From Tundrisphaera lichenicola (GTDB lineage Bacteria; Planctomycetota; Planctomycetia; Isosphaerales; Isosphaeraceae), in assembly GCF_051175385.1 (NCBI RefSeq), contig NZ_CP195106.1:7254001-7318000 (forward strand): a stretch of DNA of 64,000 bases. The letters run 5' to 3'. A program made the position numbers and the translations under genes. The stretch's first letter is position 1, and each line of letters starts with the position of its first letter. Below, piece after piece: positions 11,219 to 20,466 of this stretch. The notes under the pieces were generated by a model that saw only the letters and a list, made by a program, of their open reading frames with translations, was not told the origin of the DNA and searched no databases.

Positions 11219-13723
11219 TCAAGGCACGTAATTGATGGTGTTATAAACCTCCACCGGGACCCGCTGGCCGTCGGCGGACCGGAGCCGGCCCCGGATCCTC
11301 ATCTGCATGACGGGCTTGAGGTCCTCGATCTCCAGGGTGACGGTCTTGCCGTCCTCGGAGAGCTTGGCCGACTCGATCTTCACCTCGTCGTGGCCCTTCT
11401 TGAGCGACTTGGTCAGCTCGGCGATCGCCGGGGCGTTGGCGGCGGGGTCGAGGCGGAGCCGGTTCAGCTCGCGGACCTTGGCCTGGAAGTCGGGCGTCTC
11501 GGCCGAGTAGTCGTCCGATCCGTACTCGCTGCACCAGAGGTAGTTCCACCGCTCGACCTCGTAGGCGTCGGGGTCGGTGGCATCCTCGGGGTCGAGCTTG
11601 TCGGTGAAGGTCAGCTCCAGGCCGGTCTTGATCACCTTCAGGCCGGTGACCATGTTCGCGGGCTCGCCGGTGTAGCGGACCCTCTGGAAGCAGGCGTCCT
11701 GCGCGGCGCTGGACTGCCAGCCCCGGAGCCCGGCGATGTAGAGCTGGCCGTCGACCGGGTTGAACCTCGGCCGCATGATCCCGCTCAGGAAGTTGACCGG
11801 GAATTTGACCACGCCGCCCTGGATGTGGTCGTCCTGCTGGTCGATCAGGGCGAGGTAGAGCGAGCAGGTCCCGTAAGAGGTGTGCAGGAGCCGGCCCTGG
11901 AACGGCCCCCAGCGGTCGCTGGTGACCCAGGCCTGGCCGCCCCCGGAGTTGTCCACGTCCTTGGGGAACCAGCAGATCGGCTCGTCGTAGATGGTCGGCA
12001 TCTCGTCGCGGTGGGCGAGGTCGACGACCCCGTAGAAGCCGCCGGGCTTGACCAGGTTCAGGCGGCACTTGGGCATCCAGGTCCCTTCGTTGTCGCCGCT
12101 GGTGACCTGGCCCTCGGGGCCGACGCCGATCCCGTTGGGGGCCCGGAAGCCGGTCGCGTAGTTCACCAGGGTCTTGCCGTCCTTGTAGACCTTCATCAAG
12201 GTCCCGCTGTTGGCGGCGATGGTGTCGAAGCCCCGGCCGCCTCCCTTGACCGGGCCGGCCTTGGAGAAGTAGAAGTTCCCCTCGGGGTCGGTCTGGAGGT
12301 CGAAGGCGAACTCGTGGAAGCCGGTGGTCACGGCCATGTCGTGGTTGAAGGCCTCGTAGAAGTCGGCCTCGCCGTCGCCGTCGAGATCGGTCAGGCGGGT
12401 GATCCCGTCGCGCCCCAGGACATAGACCTGTTCGTCCACGATCCTCAGGCCAAGCGGCTGGAAGAGGCCGGCCGCCATCCGCTTCCAGGTGAGCTTCTCC
12501 AGCGTCTTGTCGATCCCGGTCACGGTCCAGACGTCGCCGCTCCACGTCGAGAGCGCGGCGGACGTCCCGTTGGCGAAGAAGTCCATCCCGCCGAAGCGGA
12601 TCCACGAGTTGTACGGGTTCTGGTCGGGGGCGGTGATGGTATCTACGACGTAAGCGCCCTCTCCGGTCCCGAGCTGGCCCTTGGTCTCGACCGTCTCTTT
12701 CCACTCCGACGGCCCGCCCTTGGTGTAGCCGGCGAGGTCGAACGACATGTCCGGTATGCCCAGCTGGCCGGCGAACTTCGCGAGATTTGCCTTGTCCAGG
12801 GCGCCGACGACCAGCTTGAACGCGATCGGTGCGGCCGAGGCCGGGAGGCTCAGGACGACCCGGTGCTTGTCGTCGACGACCTTCCAGGTGGCCCCCTTGG
12901 GCGCGTCGACCAGCCCGGCGACGGTCAGCCTGTCCCCCCGGCCCAGCAGGGCGACCCGGCCGGCGGTCGGGCCTTCGAGGTCGGTCGGGTTCGGCTGCTC
13001 GACCGGCCCAACCCCGCCACTGTCGGCCTCGTCGAGGTCGAAGACGGCCAGGGTGAGCGGCCGGGTCGTGGGGCCGACGTTGAAGGTCCGGGTGATGACG
13101 GGCGTCTCACCTCCCGCCCCCTCGATCCTCGGCATCTCCAGGACCGGGGCACTCCCCACGGTGTAGGACAGCACGACCTTGTCGCCGCTCCGGTACAGGC
13201 CCTTGTACTTGGCCCAGGGGCTCGGCAGCGGGCCGAAGGGCTCGGGGCGGGGGTCCTTGAAGGAGCCATCGGCGTCGGCCCAGCCGGGGCCCTGTTTGGT
13301 CCCGAAGATCTGCTCGCCATCGATCGCCGGCCACGACCCATGCGAGCCGTCGAACGGGGTCCCCAGGAGCTTGAGGAACCCGCCGGTCCAGCCGGCCGAG
13401 ACCCGAAGCAGGTCGGTGTCGAAGCAGACCGCCGCCTTGGTGGCCTCGCCACCGAGCCGGATGGCGATCCCCTTCATCGCGTTATTGTCGCTCGGGGCCG
13501 GGGCCTTGATGGTGGCCATGAGGAACTGGCCGTAGTCCATCCGCAGGTGGCGTGGCGTTTCTCGGGAATCGCGCTTCTTCCGCGCCTTTTTCTCGGCCTT
13601 GGGGGCGTCCTGCGTGGCTTCCTGCGCGGTCGAGGAGGCCAGCATCAGAGCAGCCAAGGCCATCGACGACGCGATCAGGGGCCGCCATCGGGGCGATCCG
13701 ACGCTTCCAGGGTTTCGGCTCAT
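11219..13723 (-). CDS. Exported DUF6797-type beta-propeller protein
   Basis: This protein of about 834 residues has a signal peptide (LIASSMALAALMLASSTAQ) and resembles the DUF6797 family of planctomycetes and verrucomicrobia, which accompany putative haem or dehydrogenase proteins. The N-terminal half (about 50-380) begins RHLRMDYGQFLMATI and is beta-rich. The second half is an NHL/glucose-dehydrogenase-like propeller with RLTDLDGDGEADFYEAF, APNGIGVGPEG and the WFPKDVDNSGGGQAWV segment. No CxxCH is present, so any haem would be on a partner. ATG 13723 follows a GAGG ribosome site by 8 bases; upstream in-frame codons do not give a better signal peptide. The family name is from memory; the fold call is more secure than the function. 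Confidence 0.85.
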   Translation of the reverse strand: MSRNPGSVGSPRWRPLIASSMALAALMLASSTAQEATQDAPKAEKKARKKRDSRETPRHLRMDYGQFLMATIKAPAPSDNNAMKGIAIRLGGEATKAAVCFDTDLLRVSAGWTGGFLKLLGTPFDGSHGSWPAIDGEQIFGTKQGPGWADADGSFKDPRPEPFGPLPSPWAKYKGLYRSGDKVVLSYTVGSAPVLEMPRIEGAGGETPVITRTFNVGPTTRPLTLAVFDLDEADSGGVGPVEQPNPTDLEGPTAGRVALLGRGDRLTVAGLVDAPKGATWKVVDDKHRVVLSLPASAAPIAFKLVVGALDKANLAKFAGQLGIPDMSFDLAGYTKGGPSEWKETVETKGQLGTGEGAYVVDTITAPDQNPYNSWIRFGGMDFFANGTSAALSTWSGDVWTVTGIDKTLEKLTWKRMAAGLFQPLGLRIVDEQVYVLGRDGITRLTDLDGDGEADFYEAFNHDMAVTTGFHEFAFDLQTDPEGNFYFSKAGPVKGGGRGFDTIAANSGTLMKVYKDGKTLVNYATGFRAPNGIGVGPEGQVTSGDNEGTWMPKCRLNLVKPGGFYGVVDLAHRDEMPTIYDEPICWFPKDVDNSGGGQAWVTSDRWGPFQGRLLHTSYGTCSLYLALIDQQDDHIQGGVVKFPVNFLSGIMRPRFNPVDGQLYIAGLRGWQSSAAQDACFQRVRYTGEPANMVTGLKVIKTGLELTFTDKLDPEDATDPDAYEVERWNYLWCSEYGSDDYSAETPDFQAKVRELNRLRLDPAANAPAIAELTKSLKKGHDEVKIESAKLSEDGKTVTLEIEDLKPVMQMRIRGRLRSADGQRVPVEVYNTINYVP

Positions 13724-14079
13724 CAAGGCAACCTCATCGGATTTCGAAGGTGGGAGGTCCAGCGGGGCTCGATCCGGGCGGGGAGGGCCGGGGAGGGGTA
13801 CCGGGCGGCCAGCGGAGCTTCGGGCGGTTCGAGACAGCAACCAATTAGACCAAATCATGGCTCATTTGCCAAAAAGTCCGGGAGGAATGGTGGCGGTCGG
13901 TAACTATAGAAAAAGTGTAGCTCCCGGACTGTCGCATTGAGGCCCTCCCATTCGACTGATTGAGTCCGGAGCGCGTGGCCCGGGAGCATCGAAAACGTGA
14001 GGGATCCAAGAAACTCGAGAATTCTCCGTAACATTGCTGCCAATTCCGCGATTCATCAGATAGAAAGCGAGGCCCCGCG
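13724..14079. other. Divergent intergenic region without a clear feature
   Basis: This gap lies between the divergent DUF6797 and sigma-factor genes, so it should hold both promoters. I found TATAGT on the minus strand near 13.9 kb but no matching -35, and no repeats. Either gene may depend on an alternative sigma factor. Confidence 0.4.
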
Positions 14080-14706
14080 ATGTCCCCGGACGCGACCGAT
14101 ACCGAGGAGTTGCTCCGGACCGCCGGGCTCGGCGACGAGTCGGCCCGGACCGAACTCCTGGCGCGGCATCGCGATCGACTCCGGCGGATGGTCGCGGTCC
14201 GGATCGACCGGAGACTCGCGGCGCGTGTCGACCCCTCCGACGTCGTCCAGGAAGCCCTGGCCGACGCCGCCCTGGGCCTCCCGGATTACCTCCGCGAGCG
14301 CCCCTTGCCGTTCTACCCCTGGCTTCGCCAGGTTGCCTGGCTCCGGCTGATCCACCTTTATCGGCACCATGTCGTGGCCCAGAGGCGGAGCGTCGATCGG
14401 GAAGTCCCCGCCGAGCCGCAGGTCGCGGACGCCTCGGCTCACATACTGGCGGCGGCCTGCCTGGCCGCGGGAGGCTCGACCCCCAGCCGCGCCCTGATCC
14501 GCGAGGAGCTGCTGGACCGGGTCCACGAGGCCCTGGCCCGGCTCGACCCCCGCGATCGCGAGGTCCTGGTCATGCGGCACCTCGAAGGGATGACCTCGGC
14601 CGAGATCGGCTCGGTCCTGGTCATCGGCGAGGGGGCGGTCCGGGCCCGGCTGGTCCGGGCCTTGAAGCGGCTCCGGGGCCTGCTCGACGGGGAGGATCGG
14701 CCGTGA
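14080..14706 (+). CDS. ECF-like RNA polymerase sigma factor
   Basis: This 208-residue sigma-70-family protein directs RNA polymerase to specific promoters. Region 2 covers roughly residues 25-95, with VDPSDVVQEALADAALGL as the core-binding and -10 segment. Region 4 lies near 145-200, where LDPRDREVLVMRHLEGMTSAEIG and VIGEGAVRARLVRALKRL form the helix-turn-helix. Start ATG 14080 follows GAAAGCGAGG. Its stop overlaps the GTG start of the kinase gene by 4 bases (GTGA), so the two are translationally coupled. In planctomycetes such pairs are assigned to the ECF-STK groups, where the kinase is inferred to control the sigma factor in place of an anti-sigma factor; no anti-sigma gene is seen. Confidence 0.93.
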   Translation: MSPDATDTEELLRTAGLGDESARTELLARHRDRLRRMVAVRIDRRLAARVDPSDVVQEALADAALGLPDYLRERPLPFYPWLRQVAWLRLIHLYRHHVVAQRRSVDREVPAEPQVADASAHILAAACLAAGGSTPSRALIREELLDRVHEALARLDPRDREVLVMRHLEGMTSAEIGSVLVIGEGAVRARLVRALKRLRGLLDGEDRP

Positions 14707-17345
14707 TCACCTCCTCGGACCACCGGGGCGACTCGACCGCCGCCGCCGACCCCGACTCGAAGCTCGGGGCGCTGATCGACGAGCTGGCCGACCGCCTCCA
14801 GGCCGGTCAGGCCGTCGACCTCGAGGCCTGCGTCCGCGAATACCCCGAGCACGAGAGCCAGCTCCGGAGCCTCTTCCCCGCGCTCGAGATGATGGCCGCG
14901 CTCGGGCGATCGGCCGACCAGAACAACCACGCTCCCCCTCCGGGGAACGACCCCAGGCTGGGCTCGGGCGTCCTGGGCGACTACCGGATCGTCCGCGAGG
15001 TCGGCCGGGGCGGGATGGGCGTGGTCTTCGAGGCCATGCAGGTCTCGCTCGGCCGCCGGGTCGCCCTGAAGATCCTCCCGCTGGCCGCCGCGGTCGACCC
15101 CCGGCACCTCCAGAGATTCCAGCTCGAAGCCCAGGCCGCGGCGCACCTCCACCACCCGCACATCGTCCCGATCCACGCCGTGGGCTGCGATCGAGGCGTC
15201 CACTACTACGCCATGCAGTTCATCCAGGGCCGGTCGATGGCCGACCTGGTCCGCCAGGAACGCCGGGAGGGGACAGGGGACAAGGCCGAGGCCGCCCGGA
15301 CCAGCCGGGAACCATCCCCGGGCCGACCCGTCGCCGCCGATCCGACCTGCCTGCCCCTCCCCCTTGGAGAGGATATCCCGGACGATGGCCGGGATCCGGA
15401 AGGGGACACGCGGAAATCAACGAGCCGGACGCCCCCCCCCCCCTCGGCCCTCTCCCGGCGGGAGAAGCAGGCCGACGGGGAGATCCTCCAGGAATCCCGG
15501 GAGGCCCACGCCCGATTCGCGGCCCGGCTCGGAATCCAGGCGGCCGAGGCGCTCGAACACGCCCACTCGCTGGGCGTCCTCCATCGCGACATCAAGCCGG
15601 CCAACCTCCTGATCGAGGCGACCGGACACCTCTGGGTCGCCGACTTCGGCCTGGCCCGATTCGGGGCCGACTCCGACCTGACCCGGACCGGCGACCTCCT
15701 GGGCACCCTCCGCTATATGAGCCCGGAGCAAGTCATGGCCCGCCGGGTCGTGGTCGATCACCGGACCGACATCTATAGCCTGGGGGCCACCCTCTACGAG
15801 ATCCTGGCCCGGCGACCGGCCTTCGATGGCCACGATCGCCAGGAACTCCTCCGGAGGATCGCCCACGAGGAACCCACGCCGCCCCGGCAGCTCGACCCGT
15901 CGATCCCGCGCGACCTGGAGACCATCGTCCTGAAGGCGATGGCCAAGGAGCCCGAAGGCCGATACGCCACCGCCCAGGAACTGGCCGACGACCTCCGCCG
16001 ATACCTGCTCGATGAGCCGATCCAGGCCCGGAGGCCACGCCCGGCCGAGCGGATCGCCAAGTGGTCGCGGAAGCACCGGGTCGCCCTGGCCTCGGCCGCC
16101 GCCGGGTTGATGGTCGCCCTGGCCATCGGATCGGCGCTCCTCTGGTACCAGCAACGCCAGACCGCCCTGGAGCAGGAGCGGACCCTACGCGCCTACGATC
16201 AGAATCGCAAGATCCTCGACCTGGTCTTCTCCCGCCAGGAGAAGGTCAACATGGAGGCCATGTCGCTGATCTCCCGGGCCAACAACCAGGGCCTGGGCGA
16301 CGACGGGGCCTACGTCGAGATGGTCCGCAAATTCTACCAGGACATGATCGACCAGGCCGGCAATGATCCCGACATGGCCGAGCTCAAGGCCCGGTCCTAC
16401 CACCGGGTCGGCTTCTGCCGGATGGCCCTCCGCGACATCAATGGCGCGGCGCAGGCCTATGAGCAATCGGTGAGGATGTTCGAGAAGCTGCTCGCCCGCT
16501 CCTCCAAGAACCCGACGCTCTGCTGGCTCCTGGCCTCGGTGCTCAACGACCGGGGGATGCTCCTGAGATACCTCGGGAGGCCGGCCGAGTCGGAATACGA
16601 TTACCGGAAGGCGACCGCCCTCCGGCGGTCGACCACGACCCAGTTCTCCCCCGACGCCGATGCCCTGAGCACGATGGCCTGGGCCCACCTGGAACTGGCC
16701 GGGCACCTCGCCGAGGATGGCCGGGACGCCGCCGCCGAGGCGGCCCGCCTGGAACTCATCGAGATCTTCCGGGCGATCGAGCCGACCCTGCCCCGGAAGC
16801 CGGGAGATCGGCGGGCCTACGCCTCGACCATGGTCCGCTTCGGCTCCGAGTGGCTCGAGAAGACCCCGCACCGGCGGAACGCCGAGGTGATGTTCGACCT
16901 GGCCCAGATCCTCGAGCCGGGCGAGCCGGCCACGCTCAACGATGTCGCCTGGGCCTGGGCCCACCGCGAAGGATCGCCGAGGAGCGACCTCGCCCGAGCG
17001 TTGCAACTGGCGTCCCGCGCCGTGCATGCGGACCCGAACGCCGGGGACTTCCGGAACACCCTGGGCGTGGTCCGCTACCGGATAGGCATCCTCCACGATG
17101 CCATCGAGGCGATCGAAGAATCGATGCGGCTTCGCTCCGGCGGCGACGCCCAGGACTGGTACTTCCTGGCCATGGCCCACCAGCGCCTCGGCAATCCCGA
17201 AAAAGCCCGTCGATGGTTCGAAAAAGCGAAAACCTGGACCCAAGAAAACGCGCCGGACAACGAAGAGCTTAAGAGATTCCGAACCGAGGCCGAAGCCCTG
17301 CTCGGCCCGTGGCCCGGCGGTCCCCGACCGACGCCACTTCCGTGA
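14703..17345 (+). CDS. Ser/Thr protein kinase with membrane segment and TPR domain
   Basis: This 880-residue Hanks-type kinase has the usual planctomycete layout: a short N-terminal region, kinase domain (about 94-380), one membrane helix (about 458-479) and an extracytoplasmic TPR-like solenoid. Catalytic signatures are intact: GRGGMG loop 101-106, ALKIL with Lys123, HRDIKPAN 294-301 and DFG 314-316. Between about residues 186 and 270 the domain carries an unusual low-complexity insertion, rich in Pro, Arg, Glu and Asp, whose DNA resembles the intergenic CCCTCTCCC repeats. The gene starts at GTG 14703 inside the stop of the sigma-factor gene and is followed 92 bases later by a WD40 gene. The likely role is phosphorylation-based control of the linked sigma factor. 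Confidence 0.93.
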   Translation: MITSSDHRGDSTAAADPDSKLGALIDELADRLQAGQAVDLEACVREYPEHESQLRSLFPALEMMAALGRSADQNNHAPPPGNDPRLGSGVLGDYRIVREVGRGGMGVVFEAMQVSLGRRVALKILPLAAAVDPRHLQRFQLEAQAAAHLHHPHIVPIHAVGCDRGVHYYAMQFIQGRSMADLVRQERREGTGDKAEAARTSREPSPGRPVAADPTCLPLPLGEDIPDDGRDPEGDTRKSTSRTPPPPSALSRREKQADGEILQESREAHARFAARLGIQAAEALEHAHSLGVLHRDIKPANLLIEATGHLWVADFGLARFGADSDLTRTGDLLGTLRYMSPEQVMARRVVVDHRTDIYSLGATLYEILARRPAFDGHDRQELLRRIAHEEPTPPRQLDPSIPRDLETIVLKAMAKEPEGRYATAQELADDLRRYLLDEPIQARRPRPAERIAKWSRKHRVALASAAAGLMVALAIGSALLWYQQRQTALEQERTLRAYDQNRKILDLVFSRQEKVNMEAMSLISRANNQGLGDDGAYVEMVRKFYQDMIDQAGNDPDMAELKARSYHRVGFCRMALRDINGAAQAYEQSVRMFEKLLARSSKNPTLCWLLASVLNDRGMLLRYLGRPAESEYDYRKATALRRSTTTQFSPDADALSTMAWAHLELAGHLAEDGRDAAAEAARLELIEIFRAIEPTLPRKPGDRRAYASTMVRFGSEWLEKTPHRRNAEVMFDLAQILEPGEPATLNDVAWAWAHREGSPRSDLARALQLASRAVHADPNAGDFRNTLGVVRYRIGILHDAIEAIEESMRLRSGGDAQDWYFLAMAHQRLGNPEKARRWFEKAKTWTQENAPDNEELKRFRTEAEALLGPWPGGPRPTPLP

Positions 17346-17437
17346 ACATCGATCGATCCATGCCATGCTCGGCGAACTCAGATCCAGATCCGAGTGTCGT
17401 TCTCTCTCCGCGCCCGATTGACAGGAAGGAATCCGTG

Positions 17438-18526
17438 ATGCTGAACGAATATCGCCCGCGAGACAGGACCAACCCGGCGTGCGGGAGCCCGGTACGCGTC
17501 TGCGTGTTCACCGGCAGCGGCCTGGCCATGGCGGGCATGGCCCTGGTGGCCGGCGTCGTGGCCTTGATGATCCACGATCCGGGAGTCGGCGAGGCCGAGA
17601 TGCCCCTGGGCCGGTTCCATCGCCAGCCCTCCCAGATCACGGCCCTGAGCTTCGCCCCCGATGGCCGGTCGCTCGCCGTGGGCCGGGTCGACGGAAGCCT
17701 GGAAGTCCAGGACCCGACCCGGGGCCGCCCCCGGGAGTTCGAGACCGGATCCGAGGCCCCGATCCAATCGATCACCTACTCGCCCGACGGCAAGCTCCTG
17801 GCCTCGGCCGGACCCGGCAGCGAGGTGAAGATCTGGGACACCACCACCGGCCAGCCGCTGATGACGCTCACCGGCCACACCGGCACCGTTTGCTCGGTCG
17901 CGTTCTCGCTCGACGGCAAGTTCCTGGCCTCGGGGGCGATCGACGGCCGGGTCCGCCTCTGGGACCTCGCCGACGGCCAGGAACGAGCCATTTTGGCCGG
18001 GCACACCGACAAGGTCCTCGGGTTGGCCTTCGCCCCCGACGGCCGGGCCCTCGTCTCCAGTTCCTTCGATGGCACGATCAAGCTCTGGGATATGGCCGAC
18101 GGCCGCGAGCGTTCCACCCTGCTGGATGAGCGGGGCCAGAGGCGGGTCTACGGGCTGGCCTTCGCCCCCGACGGCCGGACTCTCGCCTTCGGGCTGGGGG
18201 CTTCCAAGGGCGGCGACAACGGCAGGATCGTCCTCTGGGATTTCATCAAGGGAGCGGAAACGGCCCGGACTCCCGGCCACTCCAGCTTCACCACCCTGGG
18301 CTTCGCCCCCGATGGCCGGACTCTCGCCTCGGCCGGCGGCGACTGCGTCGTCCGGCTCTGGGACGCCTCGACCGGCGAGGACCGGGGCATCCTCACCGGC
18401 CATGATGGCTTCATCGACTCGATCGCCTTCTCGCCCGACGGCCGGACCCTGGCCACCGGGGGCCAGGACTCGCTCCTGGGCCTCTACGAATTCGATCCCG
18501 AGGACCGGCGCACCCACAATCTCTGA
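17438..18526 (+). CDS. Membrane-anchored WD40-repeat protein
   Basis: This 362-residue protein has one N-terminal membrane segment (SGLAMAGMALVAGVVALMI) and then about seven WD40 repeats. Each has a conserved FAPDGR or FSPDGK turn followed by strands ending in WD, as in VKIWDTTTG, VRLWDLADG, IKLWDMADG, IVLWDFIKG and VRLWDASTG. The repeats should fold into a single propeller acting as a protein-interaction platform outside the membrane. ATG 17438 is preferred because AGGAAGGA lies 7 bases upstream; GTG 17435 is adjacent. It follows the kinase by 92 bases and precedes a strong terminator, so it is probably the last gene of the sigma/kinase operon and may supply a sensory or substrate-binding surface. 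Confidence 0.92.
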   Translation: MLNEYRPRDRTNPACGSPVRVCVFTGSGLAMAGMALVAGVVALMIHDPGVGEAEMPLGRFHRQPSQITALSFAPDGRSLAVGRVDGSLEVQDPTRGRPREFETGSEAPIQSITYSPDGKLLASAGPGSEVKIWDTTTGQPLMTLTGHTGTVCSVAFSLDGKFLASGAIDGRVRLWDLADGQERAILAGHTDKVLGLAFAPDGRALVSSSFDGTIKLWDMADGRERSTLLDERGQRRVYGLAFAPDGRTLAFGLGASKGGDNGRIVLWDFIKGAETARTPGHSSFTTLGFAPDGRTLASAGGDCVVRLWDASTGEDRGILTGHDGFIDSIAFSPDGRTLATGGQDSLLGLYEFDPEDRRTHNL

Positions 18527-18546
18527 GCCTCGACCGACCACGACCA

Positions 18547-18586
18547 AAGGCCGGGCCGGATGGCAATCGCCGTCCGGCCCGGCCTT
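18547..18586 (+). terminator. Strong hairpin terminator after the WD40 gene
   Basis: A perfect 14-bp stem (18547-18560 with 18573-18586, aaggccgggccgga) closes a 12-base loop 20 bases after the WD40 stop. It also lies downstream of the minus-strand small gene at 18656, so it may act in both directions. Confidence 0.75.
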
Positions 18587-18655
18587 CGGTCATGAGTCTG
18601 GGAGGACCTCGGATGTTAGACCTTCCCCGGTCGGAAGGCGATCCGACCGCATGGC

Positions 18656-18886
18656 TCAGCGCAATATCGAGCTTCGGCCCAGATACTTCAGATCATTCGA
18701 CGGCGCGTCGGACAGGTCCTGGAGCATGCCTTGAACGATGCCCGGGGCCTCGCTCGAATCCGACGGACGGCCCCCAGGAACCGGCCCAGGATGGCCGGGA
18801 GAGGCGTACCCCGCCGCGAGGAAGCCCGCGAACGCGAGCGTCAATTTCAGGTGGTGACCCCGGACCATTGCGCAGGGAGCGATCAT
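18656..18886 (-). CDS. Small putative secreted protein
   Basis: This frame encodes 76 residues. ATG 18886 follows GGAGGGAGAGGG by about 5 bases, which supports translation. A hydrophobic stretch (LTLAFAGFLAAGYA) gives a signal peptide or anchor, followed by a Pro/Gly-rich and then acidic tail ending DLKYLGRSSILR. I recognise no family. It may be the first gene of a minus-strand unit ending at the shared hairpin. The ribosome site and signal peptide argue for a real gene; the short length keeps confidence moderate. Confidence 0.45.
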   Translation of the reverse strand: MIAPCAMVRGHHLKLTLAFAGFLAAGYASPGHPGPVPGGRPSDSSEAPGIVQGMLQDLSDAPSNDLKYLGRSSILR

Positions 18887-18986
18887 CTAAGCCCTCTCCC
18901 TCCAGGTAGGGTTCCCCCCGATCCGGCTGCCGGACCGGTTGAGCTCCAGCGACACCACCCAATTTCCAGGGTTCCACGGCGCCGCT

Positions 18987-20060
18987 TCACGGCCCCTTGG
19001 CCAGGGCATCGACGGGCGTGAGGCTGACGTCGTCGACCCAGACCTCGCCGACCTCGGCGTTGGCGATCCGGAAGTCCAGGGCCAGGGTGGTGGCCTCGGG
19101 CTCGGTCTTGATGATCCGCTCGAACAGGATCCAGCGGCCGGCGGTCGCGAACGAATGCTCGGAGGCGCCGTCGGAGAGGGGCTTCCAGGAGTTGGGGCTC
19201 TCGCGATACTGGGCGATCCGGGCCTTGAATTCCCCCTCGGTCCCGGGGGCGATCAGGTACCAGAATTTCAGGCGCATCCGGGTCGAGTAGCGGACCTTCC
19301 GCTCGGGGAACCGGTAATACTGGTTGCCCGGGACATCGGCCTCGAGGTGGAGGCTATCGGGGCCGGAGAGATATTGCCGGGTGTCCCGGTGGTCCTCCGA
19401 CGGCTCGGGCCAGGTGTCCTGGGGGAGGGCCTGATATTGCTCGCGGTCGAGCGGCAGGACGTCGCGGACGGTGGAGCTTCCCAGCCGCAATTCCAGCTCG
19501 CGGCGACCGAGCAAGGGGTCATACTCGCCATAGAGGCAATGCTGGTGTTCGAGGCGGAGTCGGACCCGGAGGAGCCCACCGGGCTCGACGGTGAGGGTCG
19601 CCAGCGGCTCGGGGTCGCCCCCCCGACGCGGGGTCGACTCGGCGGACTTGCCCGTCCGAAGCTGGATCACCGCGCGTTCGCGGCACCGGGCGGACTCGTC
19701 GGCCGAGGCGACCACCTCGGCGAAGCCCGATGGGCTGGAGGCCCCGTCGATCGTGCATTCGGAGCGTCGAGGGGTCGCGTGGGCGGCGACCTTCGAGTTC
19801 GAGAGCCACCCCTCGATCCGGGCGTAGACCTCGGCCGGCGGGAGCACCAGGGGAGCCGCCCCGGCGTTCTTCAAGCTGTAGTCGACCTGCCAGTCTCCCT
19901 GGTCCTGCGCCAGCACCCGCTCGACGACGATGAGCCGTGCCGGGGTGGGCGGGGCGGGGGGGAGCTGGGCGGGGGCGGGAAGGCCCCCGACATGGATGAC
20001 CAGGAGGGCCACGGCCAGGGGCCGGGCGAAGCGAAAACCGCGCGTTCGTTGCCGATTCAT
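18987..20060 (-). CDS. Secreted protein with C-terminal carbohydrate-binding-like domain
   Basis: This 357-residue protein starts at ATG 20060 with a basic N-terminus and signal peptide (PLAVALLVIHVGGLPAPAQ). The central region (about 40-220) is beta-rich and resembles a conserved planctomycete domain of unknown function. The last 130 residues have the pattern of a jelly-roll carbohydrate-binding module: RMRLKFWYLIAPGTEG, WILFERIIKTEPEATTLAL and the terminal VGEVWVDDVSL strand. It likely acts at or outside the cell surface, but no catalytic residues can be named. It stands alone between minus- and plus-strand small genes. Confidence 0.85.
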   Translation of the reverse strand: MNRQRTRGFRFARPLAVALLVIHVGGLPAPAQLPPAPPTPARLIVVERVLAQDQGDWQVDYSLKNAGAAPLVLPPAEVYARIEGWLSNSKVAAHATPRRSECTIDGASSPSGFAEVVASADESARCRERAVIQLRTGKSAESTPRRGGDPEPLATLTVEPGGLLRVRLRLEHQHCLYGEYDPLLGRRELELRLGSSTVRDVLPLDREQYQALPQDTWPEPSEDHRDTRQYLSGPDSLHLEADVPGNQYYRFPERKVRYSTRMRLKFWYLIAPGTEGEFKARIAQYRESPNSWKPLSDGASEHSFATAGRWILFERIIKTEPEATTLALDFRIANAEVGEVWVDDVSLTPVDALAKGP

Positions 20061-20219
20061 GGGCGACTTCGCCCTCCCGTCCGTGGAGAAGGACGTCGGA
20101 CCGCCGCCTCGCCCACCGCGAGCGAGACGAACCCGCGGCCTGACGCCAACCTGGGGCCACGTCGCCCCGGGGACGCCTCGCGGTCATCGCGAGAGAGGTA
20201 CAACAGCCCGACCTGAGGA

Positions 20220-20436
20220 TCACGCCGGGCCGTCCCTTACCTTCTCTAGTGCGCGGATGCTCTCATCACAAATTTTAGATAATTCGTCAAGATTGACCTG
20301 AGATTGGATTCCGCCTCTTCGGGATATGCCGACTTGGCTTCTCCGTCCTCGATGAGTATGTTTAAGAGGGATCGCGAGGCATCTTTCAAGAAATCTACAA
20401 ACTGGAGGCTCGGGGCGTCCTTTCCAGGCGTCCCGT
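20220..20436 (-). pseudogene. Frameshifted C-terminal fragment of an unknown helical protein
   Basis: Two overlapping minus-strand frames join into one plausible helical protein if a frameshift near 20295-20305 is allowed. The first part reads LQFVDFLKDASRSLLNILIE and continues through DGEAKSAYPEEAES; the second reads VNLDELSKICDESIRALEKV and ends at a TGA at 20220. The stretch is noticeably more AT-rich than its surroundings and lacks a start codon or ribosome site. I do not recognise the family. It is most simply a decayed end of an imported gene, though a sequencing frameshift is also possible. Confidence 0.4.
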
Positions 20437-20466
20437 CCTGGCACGCCAAAGGCGCGGAGCTCGCCC

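Noticed and set aside
11390..13903. 837-residue plus-strand open frame
   Set aside because: It is exactly antisense to the DUF6797-type gene, is rich in Gly/Val/Asp/Arg with no recognisable domain, and is typical of mirror frames in high-GC DNA.
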